Shown here piece by piece: positions 1-6,106 of a stretch of DNA of 6,341 bases (position 1 is the first letter of the stretch; each line of letters starts with the position of its first letter). Below the pieces are notes generated by a model. That model worked only from the letters and a program-made list of their open reading frames with translations. It was not told the DNA's origin and ran no database searches. The position numbers and the translations under genes are program-made. Origin of the DNA: an uncultured Acetatifactor sp. (GTDB lineage Bacteria; Bacillota; Clostridia; Lachnospirales; Lachnospiraceae); the NCBI GenBank assembly GCA_947631715.1, contig CANRMK010000143.1, forward strand, positions 1 to 6,341. The letters run 5' to 3'.

Positions 1-605
1 CGCGCTTTCGGCTCCACCAGAGGGCCTCCTGCGGACAGATTGTAGCCTGTGGATCCGGTGGGAGTGGTGACGATCATGCCGTCCGCATTGTAGTTATGTA
101 AGAACTGTCCGTTGACATAGATGTTGAACCGGATGATCTGCAGAGAACCGCTCCGGGAAATGACGATATCGTTCAGGGCCCAGCCCTCCTCGGAGCCTCC
201 CGCCGCAAAAAAGGCCCGGCCGTTGAGCATCATCCTGTTCTCCTGCTCATAATCGCCCGCGATCAGCCGGTCCAGCGCGTCCTCCAGATATTCCGGCTCT
301 ATCTCCGTCATGTAGCCGAGAGTTCCCATATTGACGCCGATGATGGGGATATGGAGCTTCTTCGTCTCCCTGGCCGCCTGGAGCACCGTGCCGTCCCCGC
401 CCAGCACCAGCATCACGTCCACGTCCCTGGGGATATCCTCCGGGATCTCATCGGAGCTGGCCGCCAGCCTCTGCTTCTGCCACCTATCCTCGTCGGCCCG
501 CACAGTGGTCTTCTGGCCTTTCAGCGCCAGGTAGCTGCAGATGCGCTTTGTGGTGGCCAGATTTTTGTCCTTGTGCTCGTTGGTGTAGATCAGAAAATGC
601 TTCAT
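1..605 (-). CDS. nadK: NAD kinase, C-terminus cut by window edge
   Basis: ATP-dependent NAD kinase (PpnK/NadK family), cytoplasmic, phosphorylating NAD+ to NADP+. The window holds 201 codons of the N-terminal part; family members are usually about 280-300 residues, so some 80-90 C-terminal residues lie beyond position 1. The nucleotide-binding signature LVLGGDGTVL is at residues 66-75 (GGDG 69-72). The LND of the second conserved block is at 144-146, and the diagnostic NADGMIVTTPTGSTGY block at 173-188. The start is the ATG at 605-603, with GAGG at 613-610 and a short 4-nt spacer. An in-frame ATG at 626-624 would add seven residues but lacks a Shine-Dalgarno sequence. The gene lies 84 nt after tlyA on the same strand and is probably co-transcribed. 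The family call is secure; only the 3' end is unseen. Confidence 0.96.
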   Translation of the reverse strand, partial: MKHFLIYTNEHKDKNLATTKRICSYLALKGQKTTVRADEDRWQKQRLAASSDEIPEDIPRDVDVMLVLGGDGTVLQAARETKKLHIPIIGVNMGTLGYMTEIEPEYLEDALDRLIAGDYEQENRMMLNGRAFFAAGGSEEGWALNDIVISRSGSLQIIRFNIYVNGQFLHNYNADGMIVTTPTGSTGYNLSAGGPLVEPKA

Positions 606-689
606 ATTCCCTCTTTTCTGCCGCATCTCGCGGTCGCTGCCTCTTTTTCCTGCCTTAAGCTGATATTTCCAAAACGGCGTAGCACTCCC
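606..689 (-). other. tlyA-nadK intergenic gap
   Basis: This 84-nt spacer between the tlyA stop and the nadK start has no hairpin followed by a T-run on the minus strand, so no rho-independent terminator is apparent. I also see no clear -35/-10 pair. The sequence CTTAAGG occurs twice on the minus strand, once over the tlyA stop and once about 40 nt later. It is too short to interpret. The simplest reading is an operon-internal spacer. Confidence 0.5.
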
Positions 690-1583
690 TTAAGCCTTGC
701 CGGACAGCGCGTGGGACGCTTCCACCGTCTCCCGTATGCGTTCGCTCCACTCCTCCGTGGCCGAAAGCCCCGTTCTCCCCTGCACCACTGCACAGAGCCT
801 GTCCTCCGCCTGAGCCTCCGTCAGGGAGGCCGTCTCTTCCTCCGGCTCCCGGTCCTTTCTCAGATAAAGCAGATATTCGATGTTTCCCTCCGGCCCCCGT
901 ATGGGCGAAAAGTCCAGATCCAGCACGGAAAACCCGATAAGGCCGGCATAATCCACGATCCTTGCGGCCACCTCCCTGTGGACCTGGGGATCCCGCACCA
1001 CGCCGTTCTTTCCCACCTTTTCCCGCCCCGCCTCGAACTGGGGCTTTACAAGGCAGACCATCTCACCGCCGCACCTGAGCAGATTCCTGGCCGGGATCAG
1101 GATCTTTGTCAGGGAGATAAAGGACACGTCCGCACTGGCGAAATCAAGCTGTTCCGGGATATCCTCCGGCGTCATATACCGGAAATTCGTCTGTTCCATA
1201 CAGACCACCCGCTCATGGCTCCGCAGCTTCCAGGCCAGCTGTCCCAGTCCCACGTCCACGGCGTAGACCTTTGCGGCGCCGTTCTGGAGCATACAGTCCG
1301 TAAATCCCCCGGTGGACGCTCCGATGTCCATGCATATGCCGTTCGGGACAGGCAGGGGCCATTTCTCCATGGCCTTTTCCAGCTTCAGGCCGCCGCGGCT
1401 CACATATTTAAGGGTCCTGCCCCTGACCTCCAGCTTCAGGCCCTCCTCCTGAAAGAAAGTTCCCGCCTTATCCTCTTTCTGCCCGTTCACATATACATTT
1501 CCGGCCATGATCACGGCCCGGGCCTTCTCCCGGGACTCGGCATAGCCCTGCTCCACCAGGAGGATATCCAAACGCTTTTTCAT
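690..1583 (-). CDS. tlyA: TlyA family rRNA 2'-O-methyltransferase
   Basis: Putative SAM-dependent 2'-O-ribose methyltransferase of the TlyA (hemolysin A-like/YqxC) family. Characterised members methylate C1920 of 23S rRNA, and some also C1409 of 16S rRNA, which affects capreomycin sensitivity. The protein has 297 residues. An N-terminal S4 RNA-binding domain (about 3-63) leads to a linker with SRGGLKLEKA at 62-71. The FtsJ-like Rossmann domain follows, with SAM-binding motif DIGASTGGFTD at 86-96 and VDVGLGQLAWKLR at 109-121. The K-D-K-E catalytic set is probably K67 or K70, D152 (ADVSFISL), K180 (LVKPQFEAG) and E236 (GNIEYLLYL). The ATG at 1583 is chosen because AGGGGG lies 7 nt upstream; extending the frame to 1718 would run into dxs and add 45 residues unlike the family. 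The tail after about residue 245 is acidic then mixed and longer than usual. The hemolysin name is historical. Confidence 0.94.
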   Translation of the reverse strand: MKKRLDILLVEQGYAESREKARAVIMAGNVYVNGQKEDKAGTFFQEEGLKLEVRGRTLKYVSRGGLKLEKAMEKWPLPVPNGICMDIGASTGGFTDCMLQNGAAKVYAVDVGLGQLAWKLRSHERVVCMEQTNFRYMTPEDIPEQLDFASADVSFISLTKILIPARNLLRCGGEMVCLVKPQFEAGREKVGKNGVVRDPQVHREVAARIVDYAGLIGFSVLDLDFSPIRGPEGNIEYLLYLRKDREPEEETASLTEAQAEDRLCAVVQGRTGLSATEEWSERIRETVEASHALSGKA

Positions 1584-1590
1584 GATCGCG

Positions 1591-1596
1591 CCCCCT
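1591..1596 (-). promoter_or_regulatory. Ribosome binding site of tlyA
   Basis: AGGGGG on the minus strand with a 7-nt spacer to the ATG at 1583-1581. It lies inside the 19-nt gap after the dxs stop and fixes the tlyA start there rather than at codons further upstream inside dxs. Confidence 0.7.
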
Positions 1597-1602
1597 GCGC
1601 CC

Positions 1603-3480
1603 TCATTTGATTCCTTTCGGCCCCGACAGGCAGTCGCAGATCCGCTTCGTGATGCTCTCCGCATCAATGCCGACCTCCTGTTTGAGCAGCTCCACATTTC
1701 CGTGCTCCACATAGGCATCCGGGAGACTGATGTTCAAATAGCTGTTCCGCAGACCGTTCCTGTTCATGAAGTCCAGCACCTTTTCGCCGTATCCGCCGGA
1801 GGCCACGTTCTCCTCCATGGTCACGATCAGGGTGTGCTCCCTGCAGGCGTCCCTTATGGCGTCCTCATCGATGGGCTTTACAAAGCGGGCGTTGATGAGG
1901 CTGACACTGTATCCCTTTTCTTTCAGGGCCTCCCGGACGCTCTCCGCCGTTCTTACCATGCTGCCCACCGCAAAGAGAGCGATCTCCCACTCCCTGTAGA
2001 TCCATTCGGCCTTTCCCAGCTCCACAGGCGCCCTGTATTCCTTTAATCCCGCATAGGCCGTGCCCCTGGGGTAGCGGATGGCAATGGGCGCAGACAGATT
2101 CACCGCGAATTTCAGCATGTCCGACAGCTCCCACTTGTTTTTCGGCGCGCAGACGTGCATGTTGGGAATGCCAGAGAGATAAGTGAAATCAAAGATCCCC
2201 TGATGGGTCTCCCCGTCGCTTCCCACCAGGCCTGCCCTGTCAATGGCGAATACCACCGGCAGGTTCTGGAGGCATACGTCGTGGAGAATCTGATCGTACG
2301 CCCGCTGGAGGAAAGAGGAATACACCGCCACAATGGGCTTCAGTCCCCCCGCCGCAAGGCCAGCGGCGAATGTGACCGCGTGCTCCTCCGCAATGCCCAC
2401 ATCGAAAAAGCGGTCCGGATACATATTCCGGAAACGCTTCAGCCCGGTGCCGTCCGGCATGGCCGCAGTGATGGCAACAATTTTTTCGTCCCTGGCCCCC
2501 AGCTTGCACATGACGGTGGAAAAAATGTCCGTATAGTTCGCCACTGTCCTGGGGTGGCTGGGAAGTCCCGTGGCGATATCGAAAGGCTCCGCCCCGTGGA
2601 ATCTGGCGGGGTGGCGCTCCGCAGGCTCGTACCCCCTGCCTTTCTGGGTCTGGCAGTGAATGATCACGGCCCCCTTGACGCGCTTGGCCTCCCCCAGCAC
2701 CCGCACCATGGCGTCAATGTTGTGCCCGTCCACCGGCCCAAGATATGTAATGCCCATATCCTCAAAGAACATGCCCGGGATTACCAGCTGTTTAAAGCTG
2801 TTCTTGGCCCTCCTGATCCCCCGGATCGTATTGTGGCCGCTCTTTCCGGAGTTGCGCAGAGCGTTGTATATGCCTTCCTTTAAGTCCAAATAACCGGACG
2901 CAGTCCGGATGTTGTTCAGGTATTTGGACATGCCCCCCACATTTTCGGAGATGGACATGTTGTTGTCGTTCAGGACAATGATAAAGTTGGTCTCCAGCCT
3001 GGCCGCATTGTTCAGCGCCTCATAGGCCATGCCGCCGGTCATGGAGCCGTCCCCGATCACCGAGACCACCGTATTCTTTTCCCCTTTCAGGTCCCTGGCC
3101 TTTACAAGCCCGAGGCCTGCGGAGATAGAGGTGGAGCTGTGTCCCGTGTCGAATACGTCGCAGGCGCTCTCCTTGCGCTTGGGAAAGCCGCTGAGCCCGT
3201 GGAACTGGCGCAGATGATCGAACCCGTCCAGACGGCCCGTGAGGATCTTGTGGGTGTAGGACTGATGCCCCACGTCCCAGACGATCTTGTCCTCGGGAAG
3301 ATTCAGGGCAATATGCAGGGCCATGGTCAGCTCCACCGCCCCCAGATTGGATCCCAGATGCCCGCCTGTAACGCTGATCTTCTCGATCAGGAACTCTCTG
3401 ATCTCCTGGGCCAGCTGTTCGTAATCCCTGCGGTCGATCTTCTTGATATCATTTGCCTCTTTAATGCTCTCCAACAGCAT
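1603..3480 (-). CDS. dxs: 1-deoxy-D-xylulose-5-phosphate synthase
   Basis: Thiamine-diphosphate and Mg2+-dependent cytoplasmic enzyme that condenses pyruvate with glyceraldehyde 3-phosphate to DXP, with loss of CO2. This is the first step of the MEP isoprenoid pathway and also feeds thiamine and pyridoxal synthesis. The protein has 625 residues, a normal length. Key blocks are HLGSNLGAVEL from 41 (His41), DVGHQSYTHKILTGR from 69, and the ThDP/Mg motif GDGSMTGG at 143-150 running to NDNNMSISEN at 171-180. YLGPVDGHN is at 246-254. The pyrimidine-binding domain has MPDGTGL from 341 and GIAEEHAVTFAAGLA from 362, with E365 as the probable catalytic glutamate. DRAGLVGSDGETHQG is at 414-428, and a transketolase C-terminal domain runs from about 490. 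The frame continues upstream to a GTG at 3558, but ATG 3480 has AAGGAG at ideal spacing and matches the family N-terminus. It sits between ispA and tlyA in the operon. Confidence 0.98.
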   Translation of the reverse strand: MLLESIKEANDIKKIDRRDYEQLAQEIREFLIEKISVTGGHLGSNLGAVELTMALHIALNLPEDKIVWDVGHQSYTHKILTGRLDGFDHLRQFHGLSGFPKRKESACDVFDTGHSSTSISAGLGLVKARDLKGEKNTVVSVIGDGSMTGGMAYEALNNAARLETNFIIVLNDNNMSISENVGGMSKYLNNIRTASGYLDLKEGIYNALRNSGKSGHNTIRGIRRAKNSFKQLVIPGMFFEDMGITYLGPVDGHNIDAMVRVLGEAKRVKGAVIIHCQTQKGRGYEPAERHPARFHGAEPFDIATGLPSHPRTVANYTDIFSTVMCKLGARDEKIVAITAAMPDGTGLKRFRNMYPDRFFDVGIAEEHAVTFAAGLAAGGLKPIVAVYSSFLQRAYDQILHDVCLQNLPVVFAIDRAGLVGSDGETHQGIFDFTYLSGIPNMHVCAPKNKWELSDMLKFAVNLSAPIAIRYPRGTAYAGLKEYRAPVELGKAEWIYREWEIALFAVGSMVRTAESVREALKEKGYSVSLINARFVKPIDEDAIRDACREHTLIVTMEENVASGGYGEKVLDFMNRNGLRNSYLNISLPDAYVEHGNVELLKQEVGIDAESITKRICDCLSGPKGIK

Positions 3481-3589
3481 ATCCGTACTCCTTGTCATCC
3501 GCTTCAGACACCTGTGGGAACCGCCCCTTTTCTGCATCTGACAGCGGCTTCTTTTCACAGCCGGAAAAGTTCTTTTGCGCTTTATCCGA
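3481..3589 (-). other. ispA-dxs intergenic leader with possible hairpins
   Basis: A 109-nt gap between the ispA stop and the dxs ATG, one of the two longest spacers of the cluster. On the transcribed strand, CTTTTC (3569-3564) can pair with GAAAAG (3556-3551), and CGGCT (3563-3559) with AGCCG (3549-3545). These pairings interlock, so they would compete or form a tight pseudoknot-like fold. A weaker outer stem TCAGA/TCTGA with an inner GGG/CCC lies further downstream. No U-run follows any of these stems, so a rho-independent terminator is not supported. I recognise no known riboswitch class. Confidence 0.4.
3488..3493 (-). promoter_or_regulatory. Ribosome binding site of dxs
   Basis: AAGGAG on the minus strand followed by a 7-nt spacer and the ATG at 3480-3478. 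This decides the dxs start. The 26 extra in-frame residues upstream, beginning at GTG 3558, are Lys/Arg-rich and do not look like a DXS N-terminus. Confidence 0.85.
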
Positions 3590-4507
3590 TCACCTGCGCC
3601 GGTGGATCAGGGTCAGGATCAGCGTCTTAAGGAAATCATGGTCGTCCGATACCTGGGCCAGCAGGGCCGCCGCCCTTTCCGACATCATCGTCACATCTTT
3701 TTTTGCCTGTTCTATCCCATTTAAGGTCACATAGGTCTGCTTATTGTTCAGCGCGTCGCTGCCCACGGATTTCCCAAGCTCCTCGCTGCTGCCCTCCACG
3801 TCCAGGATATCGTCCTGAATCTGGAACGCGATTCCCACGTCCTCCGCGCATTGTTCCAGCGCCCTTATCTGCGCCGCGTCCGCCCCGGCAAGAACGGCCC
3901 CGACGCACATGGACGCCTTGATCAGGGCGGCGGTCTTGTTCCGGTGGATGAACAGAAGCTCCCCCTGTGTCAGGGGCGTTCCGCAGCTTTCCGCCTCCAC
4001 GTCCGCACACTGGCCTCCCACCATACCGTAGACGCCTGCCTGTCCGGCCAGGATCATAAGCGCCCGCGCCACCCGTCCCATGGCGGCCGCATCGCTTTGA
4101 TCCACCCGCTCGAAAGCGGAGAGCGCCGTCTCGTAGGCATAGTTCAAAAGGCCGTCCCCGGCCAGGATCCCCATGGCCTCGCCGTACCTTTTCCAGGTGG
4201 TCTCCCGGCCCCTGCGGTACATATCGTTATCCATGGCGGGAAGATCGTCGTGGACCAGGGAATAGGTGTGGATCATTTCGATGGCGGCGAGAAAAGGCTC
4301 GATCTCGTCCCCGTCTCCCCCGCACATGCGGTAGGTCTCCAGCATAAGCATGGGGCGCAGGCGCTTTCCACCCGCCAGGACGCTGTAGTTCATGGCCTGC
4401 AGGACTGTTTTCTGCATTCCCTCCTCCGGCGGCAGGAATCCGCCGATGATCCGCTCCAGCTCCCGGGTCTTTTCCTCCATCAGGGCATTAAACTTCTGTG
4501 TCTCCAT
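3590..4507 (-). CDS. ispA: Polyprenyl (farnesyl/geranyl) diphosphate synthase
   Basis: Short-chain trans-isoprenyl diphosphate synthase, a cytoplasmic Mg2+-dependent all-alpha enzyme. It condenses IPP with DMAPP or GPP, giving GPP/FPP for undecaprenyl and other isoprenoid synthesis. The protein has 305 residues, near the usual ~295-300 of IspA. Visible motifs are GGKRLRP (46-52, IPP binding), the first Asp-rich motif LVHDDLPAMDND (84-95; D87, D88, D93, the DDx4D spacing of bacterial enzymes) and GMVGGQ (161-166). KT is at 191-192, and the second Asp-rich motif QIQDDILD at 229-236 (D232, D233, D236). The start is the ATG at 4507, 7 nt after GGAGGAG; a TTG two codons earlier sits too close to that site. 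Its first 20 nt overlap the end of xseB, suggesting coupled translation, and dxs follows 109 nt downstream. FPP versus GGPP product length cannot be settled from sequence, though operon context favours FPP. Confidence 0.95.
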   Translation of the reverse strand: METQKFNALMEEKTRELERIIGGFLPPEEGMQKTVLQAMNYSVLAGGKRLRPMLMLETYRMCGGDGDEIEPFLAAIEMIHTYSLVHDDLPAMDNDMYRRGRETTWKRYGEAMGILAGDGLLNYAYETALSAFERVDQSDAAAMGRVARALMILAGQAGVYGMVGGQCADVEAESCGTPLTQGELLFIHRNKTAALIKASMCVGAVLAGADAAQIRALEQCAEDVGIAFQIQDDILDVEGSSEELGKSVGSDALNNKQTYVTLNGIEQAKKDVTMMSERAAALLAQVSDDHDFLKTLILTLIHRRR

Positions 4508-4721
4508 TGTCAAACTCCTCCAGTATGCCCTCCTCGTTCAGCTTCAGCACCTGTTTCTCCACTCTGTCGATCTGGCCGCTGCACTGCTTCAGGATCTCCA
4601 TGCCGGCGCTGTACGCCCGGAATGCCTCCTCCAGGGGAATGTCCTCCTTTTCCAGGATCCCGATGGTGTCCTCCAGCCGTTTCAGATTTTCTTCCAAAGT
4701 ATAGTTCTGCTCTTCGCCCAT
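4488..4721 (-). CDS. xseB: Exodeoxyribonuclease VII small subunit
   Basis: Small subunit of exonuclease VII, which with XseA degrades single-stranded DNA from both ends to oligonucleotides. Several XseB chains bind the helical C-terminal part of one XseA. The 77 residues match the usual 70-85. The family pattern is clear: YTLEENLKRLEDTIGILE at 7-24, then the DIPLEEAFRAYSAGMEIL block at 27-44, then C47 and a helix to about residue 61. The protein is highly charged and helical, with no signal peptide. The ATG at 4721 is preceded by GAGG at 4731-4728 with a 6-nt spacer. The 3' end overlaps the ispA start by 20 nt, and the ispA Shine-Dalgarno lies within the xseB codons. Unusually, 176 nt carrying a tandem repeat separate it from xseA, although the two subunits are made for one complex. 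Confidence 0.95.
   Translation of the reverse strand: MGEEQNYTLEENLKRLEDTIGILEKEDIPLEEAFRAYSAGMEILKQCSGQIDRVEKQVLKLNEEGILEEFDNGDTEV
4515..4521 (-). promoter_or_regulatory. Ribosome binding site of ispA, inside xseB
   Basis: GGAGGAG on the minus strand, 7 nt before the ATG at 4507-4505. It falls inside the last xseB codons, so ribosomes finishing xseB pass over it. It places the ispA start at the ATG and not at the TTG at 4513, which would leave a spacer of only 1 nt. Confidence 0.85.
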
Positions 4722-4727
4722 ATTCTC

Positions 4728-4731
4728 CCTC
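4728..4731 (-). promoter_or_regulatory. Ribosome binding site of xseB
   Basis: GAGG within a longer purine stretch on the minus strand, 6 nt before the xseB ATG. It lies just beyond the last tandem-repeat copy, so the repeat array does not itself supply this site. Confidence 0.6.
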
Positions 4732-4738
4732 TCCCGCG

Positions 4739-4875
4739 CCCCGGGTGCACATCACACATGAACTTTCCTACAGCCCGAGTGCACAGCACGCATGGCTCTT
4801 TCCTACACTCCAGTGCACATCACGCATGGCCTTTTTCTACACCCCAGGTACATACACGCATGGCTCTTTTCTCGG
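4739..4875 (-). repeat. Four-copy imperfect ~34-bp tandem repeat between xseA and xseB
   Basis: Four head-to-tail copies fill most of the 176-nt gap: 4739-4772 (34 nt), 4773-4807 (35), 4808-4841 (34) and 4842-4875 (34). On the plus strand each copy reads, in order, a C-rich start, the palindrome GTGCAC (changed in the last copy), CACGCATGG or a close variant, a pyrimidine tract and usually CTACA. The CATG core recurs at 4757, 4791, 4825 and 4859, exactly 34 nt apart each time. The outer copies are the most diverged: the first has ACATGAA in place of GCATGGC, and the last has lost GTGCAC. On the transcribed strand each ATG follows a purine-rich stretch such as AGGAAAGAGCC. The period is not a multiple of three, so the array is not one repeated peptide. 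No transposase or target duplication is seen, and its function is unknown. Confidence 0.88.
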
Positions 4876-4897
4876 CCTCCCGCTCCCTCAGCAGCCG

Positions 4898-6106
4898 TCA
4901 AATTCTCTCCCTGCTCTTCACCGCAGCCTTGATGTTCCCGTCGCTCACCCGGATCCGGATCGTCCGGCCCGGTTCTGCCTGTTCCACGGAGCGGATGTTG
5001 GAACCGTTCTCATCCGTCACATAGGAATAGCCGCTGCTCAGCTTTTCCAGCGGAGACAGCCCCTTAAGCCGCTGGAGGCAGACTTCGAACTCATGGCGGC
5101 GCAGTTCCAGGATCCGGTGCATTCCGTTCTGAAGCCTGTCCTCCGCAGAGACGGTCCGCATCCGCATCTCCCTGACACGGCCCGCCGGGCTCTTCGCCTT
5201 CAGGATCAGCTCCATGCGCTCCAGGGCGGCCCACTCTCTCTCCAGTCTGTACTGCATGGCCTCTCCCAGCCTTGTCCTCGCTGCCTCAAGCTCCCCCAGG
5301 ATATCCCGGATATCCCTCACCGCAAGCTCCGCCGCGGCGGAGGGCGTAGGCGCCCGCAGATCCGCCACAAAGTCGATGATGGTGGTATCCGTCTCGTGGC
5401 CTACCGCGGAGATGACAGGCACCGAACACTGGAATACCGCCTCGGCCACCTCTCTTTCGTTGAACGCCCAGAGATCCTCAATGGAGCCGCCGCCCCGCCC
5501 CACGATCATCACATCGACGCCCAGCCGCTCCAGAGCCCGGATCCCGTTCACCACGCTGGGCACCGCCCCGTCCCCCTGGACGATGGCCGGATAGAGAATG
5601 ATCTGTACATAGGGATCGCGCCGGCGGGAGACCTGGATAATGTCCCGGACGGCCGCACCGGTGGGCGAAGTGACAACGCCGAGAGTCCTGATATGCTTAG
5701 GGATAGGCCTCTTGTACTGCTCTGCGAACATTCCCATCTCCTCCAGCTCCCGCTTCAACTGCTCATACCGCTCATAGAGCTGTCCGTTCCCCTCCAGCAA
5801 GATCTGCTTCGCATAGAGCTGATATTTACCGTCCCGCTCGAACACGTCCACAGTGCCGCCTACGATCACCTGCTGACCGTCCGCCAGCCGGAACGAAAGC
5901 CCGGAGCGGTTCCCGGCAAACATCACGCAGTTGATGGCACCTTTGGAATCCTTTAACGTAAAATAAATATGTCCAGAGGAATGATACTTACAGTTGCTGA
6001 CCTCCCCTTTCACGAAAAGGCTCTGCAGCAGATAGTCCTGCGTGAACATATTCTTGATGTACGAATTCAGTTGACCGACCGTATAGACGCTGCGAATCTC
6101 AATCAC
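4898..6106 (-). CDS. xseA: Exodeoxyribonuclease VII large subunit
   Basis: Large, catalytic subunit of exonuclease VII, a cytoplasmic single-strand-specific nuclease acting in mismatch repair and damaged-DNA clean-up. The protein has 402 residues, somewhat shorter than the 456 of E. coli but usual for Clostridia. An N-terminal OB-fold lies at about 7-103 (VYTVGQLNSYIK, then VKGEVSNCKYHSSGHIYFTL at 32-51). The nuclease core has GVVTSPTGAAVRDI at 143-156 (probable catalytic D155), GRGGGSIEDLWAFNE at 203-217 and GHETDTTIIDFVADLRAPTP at 236-255 (H237, D240). A long charged helical region at about 260-345 is the XseB-binding part, followed by SPLEKLSSGYSYV at 351-363. The start is GTG at 6106; the frame is closed by a stop at 6115-6113 and no other usual start precedes the OB-fold. 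It has no good Shine-Dalgarno, but it overlaps the nusB end by 8 nt. Confidence 0.96.
   Translation of the reverse strand: MIEIRSVYTVGQLNSYIKNMFTQDYLLQSLFVKGEVSNCKYHSSGHIYFTLKDSKGAINCVMFAGNRSGLSFRLADGQQVIVGGTVDVFERDGKYQLYAKQILLEGNGQLYERYEQLKRELEEMGMFAEQYKRPIPKHIRTLGVVTSPTGAAVRDIIQVSRRRDPYVQIILYPAIVQGDGAVPSVVNGIRALERLGVDVMIVGRGGGSIEDLWAFNEREVAEAVFQCSVPVISAVGHETDTTIIDFVADLRAPTPSAAAELAVRDIRDILGELEAARTRLGEAMQYRLEREWAALERMELILKAKSPAGRVREMRMRTVSAEDRLQNGMHRILELRRHEFEVCLQRLKGLSPLEKLSSGYSYVTDENGSNIRSVEQAEPGRTIRIRVSDGNIKAAVKSRERI

Noticed and set aside
606..689. Terminator or promoter between tlyA and nadK
   Set aside because: No GC-rich hairpin with a T-run and no convincing -35/-10 pair was seen. 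The repeated CTTAAGG is too short to support a regulatory claim.
351..1610. 419-codon open frame on the plus strand, antisense to nadK and tlyA
   Set aside because: Same explanation: it mirrors nadK and tlyA, has no family motif, and spans the gap between two real minus-strand genes.
1584..1718. N-terminal extension of TlyA into the end of dxs
   Set aside because: It would overlap dxs by over 100 nt in another frame and put 45 unrelated residues before the S4 domain. A proper ribosome site precedes the ATG at 1583.
2155..2883. 242-codon open frame on the plus strand within dxs
   Set aside because: It lies wholly antisense to conserved DXS motifs and shows no ribosome site or domain of its own.
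3481..3558. N-terminal extension of Dxs from GTG at 3558
   Set aside because: The 26 extra residues are Lys/Arg-rich and unlike DXS. The ATG at 3480 has AAGGAG at 7-nt spacing and matches the family start.
3481..3589. Rho-independent terminator or riboswitch before dxs
   Set aside because: The stems are only 5-6 bp, no T-run follows on the minus strand, and no known riboswitch core (for example the TPP class) is recognisable.
4739..4875. CRISPR array
   Set aside because: The copies are directly adjacent with no unique spacers between them, and the units are diverged. This is a simple tandem repeat, with no cas genes nearby.
3851..5956. 701-codon open frame on the plus strand, antisense to ispA, xseB and xseA
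   Set aside because: It opposes three well-supported genes and its protein is rich in H, R, P, L and G with no recognisable domain. Long antisense open frames arise from codon bias in GC-rich genes.
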